Part shown: positions 40,421 through 51,014 of the stretch, in pieces
How the letters are laid out: each line of letters starts with the position of its first letter
How positions within the stretch are numbered: the first letter of the stretch is position 1
DNA from: Lojkania enalia
Lineage: Eukaryota > Ascomycota > Dothideomycetes > Pleosporales
Direction: 5' to 3'
NCBI GenBank assembly: GCA_010094045.1
Contig: ML986659.1
Span: 29,648 to 93,647 of the forward strand
DNA: 64,000 nucleotides
Translations under genes and position numbers: made by a program
The notes under the pieces: generated by a model
Told to the model about the DNA's origin: nothing
Seen by the model: only the letters and a program-made list of their open reading frames with translations
Database searches by the model: none

Positions 40421-40722
40421 TATATAAGTTGATAGATTTCCTTTATAGATTGAGTCCTGTGTAGTTATTCTCTGAGACTTGTCTCGTTACCACGTTAGAC
40501 TTCTAAGAATATACTTGTTACATTCGAAGAACCGGCGATCCTAATACTCTCTCATCACTGAAGCCCCCACATCTAACCAACCTAAGTAACGCCCGCCTCG
40601 TGTACCTGTCGCTGGCAGTCGTTCCCGAGACGGAACGTAGGTTAGTAACACTATGATAAGGGTAGATCTGTCGTACAACATACATTTACAGAATACTTTT
40701 CTGTAGGTAGGATCCAAATTAG

Positions 40723-40825
40723 GCCTAGTATGAAATATCCGCGGATATTATCCGGAATGTGGCGCATTCACGGATTGTGGCGCATTCGCGGATATTCGGA
40801 TAAAATTTTATTCTTGCCTAGTATG
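40723..40825. repeat. Small palindromic insertion between direct repeats
   Basis: The decamer GCCTAGTATG occurs at 40723-40732 and 40816-40825. Between them lie a perfect palindrome (TATCCGCGGATA), two tandem copies of an ATTGTGGCGCATTC-like unit, and an inverted ATCCG/CGGAT pattern ending in TAAAATTTTA. This looks like a tiny hairpin-forming element or a fragment of one. Confidence 0.5.
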
Positions 40826-40861
40826 TCACTTGTATAGGCCACTCGCTTGTAAGGTACGTTA
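40824..40861. repeat. Pogo-terminus-like repeat, copy 1
   Basis: TGTCACTTGTA followed by CCACTCGCTTGTAAGGTACGTTA. It is repeated with few changes at 40997-41034. The right half resembles the Pog-A terminal repeat (ACTCGCTTGTGAAATACGTTA), so these may be termini of a related pogo element or MITE. Confidence 0.5.
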
Positions 40862-40996
40862 GGGGAGTTTGTAGATGTTAAGCCTAACTGTCTATGGTCC
40901 AAGATACGATAAAACGATAATATACGATCAATAAGATAAAATCCCGATAAAAAACCGATAATCGTGTCGTTTCTATTGTTATATCGTTGACAACCC

Positions 40997-41034
40997 TGTC
41001 ACTTGTACTGGTGGCTCGCTTGTAAGCTACGTTA
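40997..41034. repeat. Pogo-terminus-like repeat, copy 2
   Basis: Second direct copy of the 40824-40861 sequence. It lies about 170 bp upstream of the start codon chosen for the next gene, so transposon-derived DNA contributes to that gene's upstream region. Confidence 0.5.
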
Positions 41035-41203
41035 TAAGCGGATTGGGCTGTTCTATATCTGTGGCCCCGCATTGTGGCTTTCCATCGAGCAGCTGGCTCG
41101 ATCCCAAGCAATCGGATCCCGAATACCGCCCGCTGAGCTTCGGCTCTGCAAGCGAACTATCATTTTACTTTATAGTTTCTCCTGCCGCCTTCGTTCTTAC
41201 AAA

Positions 41204-42206
41204 ATGAAAAGGTCATCCATCCATCTCCCTCTTTTACCCGAGGAACTCCTATCGTTAATCGCGATGCTCTCTCAACAAAATATCTACGATACTTCTATAG
41301 CCATCACTGGAAATATTTTCATCAAGCCAAAAATACCATTGGCAATCGGGAATGGATCCCGCGAGAATAGAGAAGCTAGGCCCTCTACCCTTGATTCATA
41401 CATCACAATCTATAATCTTTCAACCAACCCACAACAATTCTACATCATCCCTGAACAACCCACTTTCACATCAAACGATAAGCCACTTGTCTATACTGCT
41501 GTCTACCAAAACTCCAAGAAAGTCGCTAGCGGAACCGGAACAGCAACATTCGTTATTCCAGAGAATGTGAATGGTGACAAACACGTTGACACGTGTATTG
41601 TTGCCGGACTCGCAGAGACCGACCTTGCGAACGCATCGCGTCTGTTCGCAAGCGACTATAAGCCACTGTATGCATATAGGGGCGATAACAATTTTCGAGA
41701 TTCTTGCTCCATGTTGACCATGCCTTCGGGGTTCGAGCCTAGTTTCGTGAAAGTGCAGACCCAAGGAATTCCCAAGAAATTAGCTCTTGGCGAGATGCAG
41801 ATTACTGTAGACGATAGTTTCAACTTCCCTGGAGACGGTAAGTTACTGTTCCTTATCTCCTCGGCGCGGTTCGTCGTGTTTGTGGTTGTGTTGCTGACAA
41901 TTGCGGTTTTCGATCCAACTAGGCCATCCATTTGTAGGCATTGGCATTCCGCATCGTACCCAACGCAATATGCTCATCCCAGTATGCGTTTGGGATGCTG
42001 TCCCATCGTCCACTTATGTAATAAAACCTAGTAAAGAGTGGCATTGCTTCCGTGGAGATCTGGGAGCTGGGCAGTTTGGCGAAACTAAAATTGATACTCT
42101 TATCTCTCAAATTGTTGTTGAGCTACCACGCCCGGGAGATAATAGATCAGTGAAATATGATAAAAATGGCACATTTGTCAAGTATGACGGCCTCTCCCCA
42201 TTGTAA
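41204..42206 (+). CDS. Uncharacterised beta-rich protein, paralogue of the 42504-43300 gene
   Basis: Two exons, 41204-41837 and 41923-42206, give 305 aa. The intron has a GTAAGT donor, a CTGAC branch-like site and an AG acceptor, and keeps the frame. The protein is rich in Ser/Thr, Val, Ile and Asn, with short hydrophobic stretches suggesting beta strands. No convincing signal peptide or membrane segment is visible. Its last third (HPFVGIGIP to the C-terminus) aligns with the C-terminal exon of the convergent neighbour, sharing an IG.G...VP pattern, a PK and a G...GQ motif, and the intron sits at the same place. The family's recognisable part starts near residue 65 (YITIYNLS), so the N-terminal 60 residues may be mis-modelled. 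ATG 41264 is an in-frame alternative, and an unseen first intron is possible. I do not recognise the function. Confidence 0.65.
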
Positions 42207-42503
42207 GACGATGAAAATTTTGCCGATACACATTTTTCTTGCGTTAGCGATAATAGGAACAATGTCCGACATGTTGAAGGGAAGCGTCCGTGAGAAGAGA
42301 TGCCTTAAGCAGGGTGGATACGTAGAGTTCAGCAGGTGAATTTATATCTCATTCTAGAGAAAGGGCACAATTGAAAGTAATTAATTTCAGTGCGTGTAAT
42401 GAGCGACTCAACGTGGGATGTAGACCCAGGTAACCATTATGTTCTTCCTAGAAATCCCTTTCCAAGTCCAACAGTCCTTCTCCTGATTTGCAAGTCAAAA
42501 TAT

Positions 42504-43300
42504 CTATTGTGTGTTGTGTGGCTCAACTTTAACCTGGTTGGCTAAGCTCTGGTTACCCTCATCGACCCAGTTCCCGTTGCTCTGCAGGGTCAAAACCGCC
42601 TTGAAAATCTTTGCGCCTTCGAAGTCGACTTTGACGTACTTGCCAATGGCGTTACGATCAACGAGTTGTCCAGGTTGCCAAGAGCCCGTAGCAACGTAGT
42701 AGGTCATCTTGGGATATAGCATGCTGTTCAGGGAGGGCTCAGCCAGGTAAGTGGCGATGGGAACAACCTTGCCCTGATTATCGGGATCCTGAACACCGAC
42801 ACCGATGTAGCGGGTGTCTAAAATGCGTTCCTCTTAGTGTCGTAGTCTTGTAGCAGAGGGACAGTAATAAGAAAGAAGAAAGTCTTACTGGTGTCAGTTG
42901 GAATCGAGTCATCGGAGATAAACTGAAATCCGCCTTCGTTGGGGGCGCTCCTGCCAACAACAGCAACATCATCCCACTTGAAAGTCCCAGTCTTGTATGT
43001 GACCGCGACGACCGAGCCTCCAGGACCAAGTTTGACCTGCCTGAAGCTACTTGTGTTAATGCGTGTTGCGGTACCACCACCAACCTTGCTACCGAAGATG
43101 GCGTAAAAGTCGTTATCCATCTGGAGCTGTAGAGTGCTAGAACCATCACTAGCAGCGGAAATGCTATCCGTCACTTTGAAAACATTGCTGAAAATCTCGC
43201 CGGAGGGGCCATTTTCAGCTTTGGGAACTTCCTGGAAGAGGAAGAACTTGGTGTCTCGGAATTTGTTGGTGATGCTGATCTCGCAGGTTACAGAAGGCAT
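42504..43300 (-). CDS. Uncharacterised beta-rich protein of 241 aa, paralogue of the 41204-42206 gene
   Basis: Exons 43300-42889 and 42817-42504 on the minus strand are separated by a 71-bp intron (GTAAGA donor, TTTTAG acceptor). The splice is in frame and totals 242 codons including stop. The start MPSVTCEISITNKF is a clean N-terminus without a signal peptide. The protein has no long hydrophobic segment and appears cytosolic. The sequence alternates short hydrophobic and polar stretches (e.g. VKLGPGGSVVAVTY, TRYIGVGVQD), suggesting a beta-sandwich. It is homologous to the preceding convergent gene, including the intron position just before the IGVG motif, so the two arose by duplication. No catalytic motif is seen. 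The family is unknown to me. Confidence 0.85.
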
Positions 43301-43433
43301 TCTGACGGCAATCTAAGATTGTGGTCAAGAAGAAGGTATAATTGAGAAGATTGAGCCTGTAGATATATATATGTATTTGCTTAGGAGACGAACAATGCCG
43401 TCGATGTGGAAACTGGAAAGCTGAAAGGGGCAT

Positions 43434-44733
43434 CTTAGGTGATCTTTATATGCGTTCACCCCTCTATCGGTTAGAGAACTCCATTCTCTTCCCTAATCCT
43501 TTGTGGCCCTTTGTCTAGAATCCCAAGAAGAATCAGCTAGCCATTGAAAGCCCTAATCTTCTGCTCGGGCAACTATTTCCCTGTGAAGCGAGCATATTGT
43601 AACAACTGGGAGCATTTTAGAGCGCTAGTGCGAGTGGTTCATGGGTGTCTCGTCGAGGTCCCGATGAGTAGCCAGCCATTGAATACGGCCGGGCTAGCTC
43701 ATCGTTAAGCACTGCATTTCAATACGACCTTGATGGAAACACAGCGAAGAGGCATTCAGGCCAAGAAAATCTAGCGGCCGGTCCCACGGAACACCGAGCA
43801 TGGGTAGACATGGCGCTGGACGGGAATCTAGGCCTTATTGCTGAAGCAAGCCGAGGCGACTACTAGAGTTCCATTGCTTTATCTAGATGAACTTGTTCGG
43901 ATAAAAGCCCAATGAAATATTCGCCTCATACCTGGTAATAGATTGGAAACCAATTTGAATCCTGCTCCGATCCTCTATTCTGTTTTTCCAGTGTGCCGTT
44001 ATTTTTATTCAGCTCGTTTAAGATAAAATATGATAGGTTGATGAAACTAAGTTAGCTGCCGTGTGGGCCGTTGACTGGTGGGCGTGACCATTTGCTAGCC
44101 AGCCACAAGCGATTACGAGCGGGTAAAGCCGTTTCAATGCAGCGATCTCGATATTGAACGCCAACAGGACTCGATACATCGCCTGATGCTCCCGAAGGGC
44201 GGTATCTAGCACAGCTATTCTCGAGTTCAGCTAAGCCCTAGCGCGGAGCGGCAGGTCTTCCTTCCACACGGGCAGCTATTGGACTTATCACGATGACAAG
44301 TTTATTATTCACTTAGGCGAATATGAAAGTTTTGCTCTCAGTATCTTGCATACTCGCAGCCAGCCATTCCTAGTGCATGCGTGTAGTCTAACTATTCTAA
44401 ATTAAACTCTACAGCCACAATACAAATGTGTCAGTTCCTCTCTCTGCTCAGCTAGGCCCTCATAGCCGTGGCTACCTCAGATGGATACATTTTGATCGGA
44501 GGCTGCCTTCATATACATTTAGTGACCGGCTCCAAGCCATCTATGATTTCATAGGTGATGTATGCGCATGCACGAGCAATTCAGCTCTCTCTAGTCTCTG
44601 TAGCACACCGTATTTTGGTCTTCAAACATTCTAAAGTATAGCATCGATTAATACCATTGGAGGGGGATGTCAGACAAATCCTCACTCTAAGAATTGATAC
44701 CAGGACCTCGTGTCTTCTCCTTGTTGGCATTGA
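43434..44733. other. Intergenic stretch, nothing recognised
   Basis: Ordinary base composition. Short open frames on both strands (e.g. 44018-44212 minus, 44428-44634 plus) show no coding character. It holds the upstream regions of the divergent genes at 43300 (minus) and 44770 (plus). A short AT microsatellite (TATATATATATG, near 43362-43374) lies upstream of the minus-strand gene. Confidence 0.5.
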
Positions 44734-44769
44734 TTGAACTTCCATGACCTCTGTCGCAGGCTTCCCATC

Positions 44770-47374
44770 ATGACATCTCCAATCTCTAATTTCAATCTCA
44801 TAGCCGCCTCGGAAGCCCCCGTAGCAGCTTCAGATGGCCACGTCAATCAACCAAAGCCTTCAGCGACGTTCTCGGCCTGGACGGAAGCTATGGAACAAGA
44901 TGTTAAAGATGGACTAGATGGATCGATGGAACCAATCGCATTAAACATTCCATCGAATGTGGTCGAGAAATACACACTTCATCTTTTAGCTACTGGTATC
45001 TGCACATTTCCTACGGATTATCCGCGAGAAGTCACTTGTCAACTCGTGGGTACACTGAAAAATGCATCGGAAGAGACTCTATCTATCCGTAGTGAGAACT
45101 GGCAGGTATCTTTACAAAAGGGTTCCCCGTCAAACCCCCCTCCACCGGAGCAACACAAATTTGATTTTAAGAGTTTCAATGTCGATGCACCTTTTCCCAA
45201 AATGCCCTCCCCCATTCCTTTTCGGCTGGCGGGTGACTTTGAGTGGACTATTGTCGATATTCTGAAGATAGGTAGATATAATCCGTGCATTGAAAATAAA
45301 TCCTACTGACCCCTTCGTTAGGGCAGCCATTAAAATATAACAAAGAAGTCCGACTTGAGATTGTTTGGCTTTCCGGCCCTCCGACGAAAGGTCCGACCGT
45401 GATTGAAACTAATGTAATGCAAACTACCACTGATCTTTTTGGATCTCATCCCATTGGGCTTCTTCGAATCTTTCTACCATCTTTGGTTAGCCTCAGAAGT
45501 GACCTTTCCTTTCGACAGTCGATCGATGATGACCTTCAAAGCTGGTGGATCTTACAAGCCTCTAAATCACTTCGCGACAAAGGATTGGTATACAACACCA
45601 TCTCTGGGAAATCTGGATTTGGAGTTGGTTGCTGCGGGGGAAGTTTCGATTTGGAACACTTTTTACGGGAGTCTTTCCCTAGATCAGGATCCTCTCCGCT
45701 TGACATTCTCATCAATTCCTTCGATCTCACCGCTCTAATGCAGCTGGCTTGCAGCTTGCTCACGTACCCAAACGGTGACGAACAATTAAACACACGTTGG
45801 ACCTGTAAATGGCCATTCGGCTATGTGAAACCGGGAATCCCTTTCGGGCTTTCTTTAACCAGCGTTCCCTCAATACCAATAGAAGGGGTCAACAATCCAT
45901 ATTTTTGGAGAAGTGGTAAGTATAACTTCTTTACAGGTTCCAAGGTTATTGAGCTAACAGAGGCATGTAACGAAGGCGGAAAAGCTTTTGAACCAGACAA
46001 TTCCAATATAGAGAAATGCAATCTTAGATCCTGGCTTGAAGTTGATCTTAAGGAGATGAAGAAAGGGCGAATCGTTGACATTGCCTGGGCTGTTCAGTAC
46101 AGCGGTAAGCAACATGCGGAAATTGATCTTGGGACTAAGAATCGGAATGTATATGCCGCTGCACATATAGAAGATCCTGTTGGGGACCTCAGCGTGTATT
46201 CAGAGGCGAGTCCATCAGGATCGGAACTATGTAGGTCAATTACTTCTCATAATTTAGCGCAAGCATTATGGAGCTAATATCCGATCTTTTTGCAGACAAA
46301 AATAATGAATTCAGTACTAAACAATCCGGTTTCGAAGGTCAAATTGCTCGAATCGGCGTTTTAGACGTCCAAGGCATCAACTCGCCTCGTCGAGAAACGC
46401 CACTGGCCCGTACCCCGACCGGCACACCAGTCCCCATCTGGCTTCCTCCGCCTCTTGTGCCTGTTCCATCCATGTTTCGTGGTCTGATTGATGAATTAAT
46501 CGACTCTGGGAAAAATGCAGATACCCCATTTTGGGGCTTTAATGATGCCTCGTTGAAGACAATGAACGTGAAATCAATTCTTACCAAAGCAATTCCTGGG
46601 CTCAAACTCGAATCGAACGCACAAGAGACCACGTTACGTGTTGTTCCAGGAGCAAGTCGAGCCTCGTATACTTTCACGGACATGCCTGTTACCGCTTCCG
46701 AGAAAGGGAAGTTAGTGATCAATATCAACATTTTCGACTCGCTTCATGACTCATACGAAGCGCTAGTATTCGAACTTACCAAGTATGAAGCCGACATCTC
46801 TCGCAGAAATCCAACTCGAGGACTGCCTATAATCGCGCCCGTCGACTTTCCAGACCCGAATATCAAGTTGGGACACTACGCCCTACGAAGCCCCCATTCT
46901 ATTCTCTGCGTCCGAGGAAACCTATTCATTGAGATGACAATCGAAAGCAAATTCTGTCCATTAAGATCTAGTCTCGATGAAGTGAGGAACACAATGCACA
47001 ATTTGGATTCCTATCTTAGCAAGCATACCGTTGCAAGGAGCCAATTGCGGCGTCCAAATATGGCCATTGCCAACGCCCCTCGTCCTGATACCTATTTACC
47101 AGAGGAAACAGGCTTCTTTGCGCAGATGGAGGACTCTGATACCCTCGCTAATACAATGTTTGCAAAGTCGAGCCGAAGTAGTCTGATTGTTCCAGCTAAA
47201 TTCGAGAAGGATAGTTTTACACACAGGTTTTGGGTGCTGAAGAACATAGAAGCGTGGGAAATTCCGACGACTATAACAATAGCTGGTGCACATGCTGACA
47301 CATTTCATCCAGGGTTCTCTACCTTCGATGTAGTCGTGGCTAACGGCACTACGGATGGAACTATCAAGGTTTAG
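44770..47374 (+). CDS. Large uncharacterised protein, about 829 aa (frame uncertain in the middle)
   Basis: Model: exons 44770-45271, 45322-46230 and 46296-47374. Introns of 50 bp (GTAGAT...GTTAG, branch CTGAC) and 65 bp (GTAGGT...TGCAG, branch CTAAT) both keep the frame, giving 2490 nt with no stop. An ATG 36 nt upstream (44734) is an alternative start. No signal peptide or membrane segment is visible. The N-terminal 170 residues and the last 250 look like beta-rich domains. A Pro-rich linker (TPTGTPVPIWLPPPLVPVPS) lies in exon 3. Between about 45419 and 45735 the +1 frame encodes a more protein-like sequence (e.g. ATKDWYTTPSLGNLDLEL) than the open frame used here, so two compensating frameshifts or a missed splice are possible. 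I cannot assign a function. It lies upstream of, and in the same direction as, the S8 protease. Confidence 0.6.
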
Positions 47375-48406
47375 GTAGACCGAGCAATCTAGAATGAGCA
47401 TTTGATCAATAATTTCTCTTCCTTTATTTTCCCTTATTTTATGTAACTATTTCTAAAAAATGATGCACCCTACTTTAGTCAATACTCAAGTACGAATTGT
47501 TTGGCTTGCCGAAAATTCATATGAAAGAATCCGCTCTACGCAATCTTGCCCATGGCCAAATGCTTTGGCTAGAAGCAGTTCCAAAATAAGAAATAAATTG
47601 CAATTTTGAGGCGAGCTGAATGCCGTTAAACATCAAATTCTCTGCAAGCCTAGACGCAGAAGCCGAACAGACAAGATAAGTTAATAGCGCAGCCTCACAG
47701 CCAGCCACTTTAACTCTATCTTCAGTCAATCGTGCGGTAGAGTCACACACTGAGCCCTTAGGATCTCGTATCCGTCTATATAATATATTCGCGGTCTAGC
47801 TGATACAACTCATGCAGGGCTAACGCTCCATTCCAGACCGCTCAGCCAGCCCCCAATATTCTTGATGTCCGAGTAATTTATCATTCTCTCCAAATATGAT
47901 TGTTATCTGAGGCGCACATAGCTTTGTCTCGCCAAAGCTGCGGCATCGTCCTGCCCTGCGAGGAATACTGCCAAGGGAGGGGATAATAAGCTGAAGAATA
48001 CCACGCTTGCATCAATAGTGCGGAGTCGGGCTGTAGCGCGGCAGCTGAGCGGTCTGTATACGTCACGTAATAGCGATTGTGGAGGTTAACACCGTTATCT
48101 AACATTAACACATCTTTAATGAAATAATTCAAATCATTTAGCAGCAATCTTGCTTAGTTTGGTATTTCCGTGACAGAAAACGTCTTATATAGACTCCGAG
48201 TATCTCCTCAAGCATGGTATCAGTCTATAGAGAAATCTTACTCAAGAGCGCCGTAATCACTGATTTCTTCCTATTTCACCTTTGCCAAAGTGTTAGCCTT
48301 CGATGCATTTCTTATTATTCAAGTAAATGTCGATTACTAACCGTCGTAGGAGAGTCACTCCCCGAAATTCTTTTTTTTGGATTAGGGAATCAAGATCCTT
48401 CTCATC
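47375..48406. other. Intergenic stretch and presumed upstream region of the S8 protease gene
   Basis: About 1 kb without a supportable gene. Short frames (47517-47750 and 47881-48147, both minus) lack coding character. A TATATAATATATTC stretch at 47778-47791 and CTTATATAGAC at 48183 are TATA-like, but no defined promoter can be shown. Confidence 0.4.
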
Positions 48407-50671
48407 ATGCCTTCTTCTGCTATCAAAATTAATGGCAACGTTTTGGATATCTCCGGATCTACGCCACCAACCACTATGGCTTTGAGAGCGACCGGTATAT
48501 CCCCTATCTCCAACGATGAGCACCATAATCCTGCAGCGAATGCGACCGGAACCAGATATATCATCCTCAAATCCAAGGAGCTGCTCACGGATGCACAAAA
48601 ACGTGGGCTGAGAAATGAAGACGTGCATATCTACACATATGTCGATGATAAAACGTGTATGTTACCATACTTCGCAGAGCTAAGTAGCAACATTGCTAAA
48701 TTCCAAGGGGTAGACCTATGTCTTTATGAAAAAGATGACCTCGAGGAACTTAGGCAAATGGACTTTTTAGACTACGTTGATGTTTATCATAGCTTGTTCA
48801 AGATTCAAAAAAATCTCAGAAGGCGTGTGCAGGAGTCCCAAGGCACCCGATCCACCTCAGTGCCTTCGAATGCGGAGGCCACACCTGCAGGATTTGTAAT
48901 GGAATCAGCGATTGAGGTAGTGATTGGCTTACATGATAAGCCTATTCCCACGGCAGAAGAAATTGTGCAAGATCTGGTCTCGCGAAACATCATCAGAAAA
49001 GAGGATACAAGGGTATATGGGACACGTATTGATACTGTCATTTCCCCCGAAGACCTCCTAGCTTTAGAATCAATTGACAGTATTCGATCAGTGGACGAAA
49101 ATTACCATGACGAGGATGAAAGCAACATTGCAAGGACGGTTCTGATCAATCGCCCGGTAGCAGGAAATCCGATCGTGCATTTAAATTTACCGACCAGTTG
49201 TGAAGGGGCGGGACAAGTGATCCATATCGCGGACGGGGGGTTCGACATCGGGAAGAAGGACGACGTACACCCTGCGTTCCAAAAGGGACGATTGTTAGAT
49301 ATCTTAAATCCTGCGAATTCAGGTTACAATCTCCTAAACGACACCAGTGGCCACGGAACACATGTTGCGGGTTGCGCTGCAGGAAACGGATTTTCCACAT
49401 CCATGGGTGGTGTCAGCGGCAAAGGTGGCGGCCGAATTCGAGGGACAGCTCCCGCAGCCAAATTCGTCATCACAAGGAATACAGATGCAAATGGCAGCCG
49501 GTATGCCGGTACTGCTCAAGATCTGCTAGATGTTCCTTATAGTCCTAAGTACAACGCCCGAATATCTAACCATTCTTACGGGTTGAACGTAGAAACACTC
49601 GGCTACCAGAAAACTTATGGCATGGTAGAGCAGGAATATGACGATTATATCTTCGACAAGCGCGATCTTCTGGTTTGCTGGTCTGGCGGAAATTATGGTA
49701 CACTCACAACGCCGCCGAGCCAAGTAAGCGGCAAGTCTTGTTGCAAAAACGTCCTTACTGTCGGCGCTACCCTTAATAGCCGCAAAATCAATAACGACAT
49801 ATATGATCCAACACACGCGAGCTCGGAGGGTGATATTTGGTCGATAGCCGATTTCAGTAGTCGTGGGCCGTCGACTGAGGGTCGACTAAAACCGGACGTG
49901 TGTGCTCCTGGTGTCGCCATTTTATCTGCTATGTCTCGAGACTGGGGAAAGAATCAGACCCCGGTGCAGAATCCCCCACGGACCGACGACGGACCATCAA
50001 CGGATCCATACTTCTGCATGATGACTGGCACAAGCATGGCTGCGCCGCTAGTGAGTGGATGCGCGGCAGTTCTTCGGGAGGCGTTGGGCTATCGCGGCGT
50101 CCCAAACCCCTCAGCTGCCTTGCTTAAAGTATTGCTGATCCACGGAGCCGTTGACGTCTTCCGCGGGGTTGACCAGGCAACTGTTGGCAACCCTGAACGG
50201 CTCCAAGGTTTCGGACGTGTGAACATAGGGGGCTCAATAAATGTTCTCGATGCCGACTCCGAACAAGACCTAGCAAAGAAAACTGGTGGTTTTGTAGATG
50301 TCCCAGACACGACAAAGTCAGCATTAGCACTCGCCCAAGGAGAGGTCCAGAATATCAACGTCATGGTTCAAAAATCCCTTCGAACCAGAAATCTGAAAGT
50401 AACGCTCACCTGGATGGATCATGGGGGAGCCTCCCTCATCAACCAGCTCGGTTTAGCGGTCACGTTAGAGAATGGCGAAGGCAGATATGGAAATAAGGGT
50501 GCTATTAGCATACAGGGTCACCCACAGAGCTACGACAATAAGAACAATGTGCAACAAGTTAAATGGGACAGCATTCCTGAGGGTAGAGCGTCGATAACTG
50601 TGGAATGCATGCATGCGGTTGGTGTCGATGAAAAGGTTAAATATGCGCTCGCTTGGAGCTTAGAAGAATAG
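48407..50671 (+). CDS. Subtilisin-family (S8) serine protease, intracellular type, 754 aa
   Basis: Single-exon peptidase S8. Catalytic residues are visible: Asp276 (HIADGGFDIG), His316 (SGHGTHVAG) and Ser543 (GTSMAAP), with the probable oxyanion-hole Asn429 in WSGGNYG. A long N-terminal part (1-255) precedes the protease. Two segments in it (about 50-130 and 165-232) each run beta-alpha-beta and end in a 'DYVDVY' or 'SIRSVDENY' motif, like tandem subtilase propeptide (I9-like) domains. The C-terminal 120 residues (about 635-754) look like a beta jelly roll (KVTLTWMDHGG). There is no signal peptide, which is unusual for fungal subtilases and suggests cytosolic action. It starts at ATG 48407 (TCATCATGCC). 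The nearest neighbour on the same strand is the large unknown protein 1 kb upstream. All key residues are present, so it is probably active. The substrate is unknown. Confidence 0.93.
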   Translation: MPSSAIKINGNVLDISGSTPPTTMALRATGISPISNDEHHNPAANATGTRYIILKSKELLTDAQKRGLRNEDVHIYTYVDDKTCMLPYFAELSSNIAKFQGVDLCLYEKDDLEELRQMDFLDYVDVYHSLFKIQKNLRRRVQESQGTRSTSVPSNAEATPAGFVMESAIEVVIGLHDKPIPTAEEIVQDLVSRNIIRKEDTRVYGTRIDTVISPEDLLALESIDSIRSVDENYHDEDESNIARTVLINRPVAGNPIVHLNLPTSCEGAGQVIHIADGGFDIGKKDDVHPAFQKGRLLDILNPANSGYNLLNDTSGHGTHVAGCAAGNGFSTSMGGVSGKGGGRIRGTAPAAKFVITRNTDANGSRYAGTAQDLLDVPYSPKYNARISNHSYGLNVETLGYQKTYGMVEQEYDDYIFDKRDLLVCWSGGNYGTLTTPPSQVSGKSCCKNVLTVGATLNSRKINNDIYDPTHASSEGDIWSIADFSSRGPSTEGRLKPDVCAPGVAILSAMSRDWGKNQTPVQNPPRTDDGPSTDPYFCMMTGTSMAAPLVSGCAAVLREALGYRGVPNPSAALLKVLLIHGAVDVFRGVDQATVGNPERLQGFGRVNIGGSINVLDADSEQDLAKKTGGFVDVPDTTKSALALAQGEVQNINVMVQKSLRTRNLKVTLTWMDHGGASLINQLGLAVTLENGEGRYGNKGAISIQGHPQSYDNKNNVQQVKWDSIPEGRASITVECMHAVGVDEKVKYALAWSLEE

Positions 50672-50790
50672 TACAATTATAGAACAACTACTATGCCACA
50701 AAATTCACGGCTAACAACCTTATTAGTGTTCGCACGGCCCTACAGTCCTACTATCTAGTACATTGCTAGCCACCGTGGGTTCATGAATTC

Positions 50791-51014
50791 TGTGATAGGA
50801 ATTTGGCGAGTCTACTGTGTACGATTTCCTACTACCGTACGGGAGTAAGTCATCCGGTTGCAGGTCGTATTGGATACCGTCGCACGATATCAAATCACGC
50901 TGGATATCAGATGATATACCCTTCCTTATATACATAAATATGGCCTACTGGTCATCCTCAATCAACCAATTCAGCTCATCTCCCTCCCTGAGACAAGATT
51001 CGCCTCTCACCACA
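50791..51014 (+). repeat. Solo LTR related to Cop-B, not RIP-mutated
   Basis: 224-bp solo LTR with intact TG...CA ends (TGTGATAGG...CACCACA) and a perfect target duplication AATTC (50786-50790, 51015-51019). Its 3' half is strongly similar to the Cop-B LTR (TACATAAATATGGCC, CTCCCTCCCTGAGA). The 5' half differs, so it is a sister subfamily. It is close to the 53521 copy in reverse orientation. Confidence 0.9.

Noticed and set aside
40884..41111. 75-codon minus-strand open frame
   Set aside because: Runs through the pogo-terminus-like repeat and AT-rich remnant; no coding character.
41003..41203. Upstream extension of the first beta-rich protein to 342 residues
   Set aside because: Begins inside a transposon-terminus-like repeat and adds sequence with no counterpart in the paralogue.
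45916..45936. A perfect GTAAGT...TTACAG 'intron' of 21 bp in the large unknown gene
   Set aside because: Too short for a spliceosomal intron and a multiple of three with no stop; read as exon.
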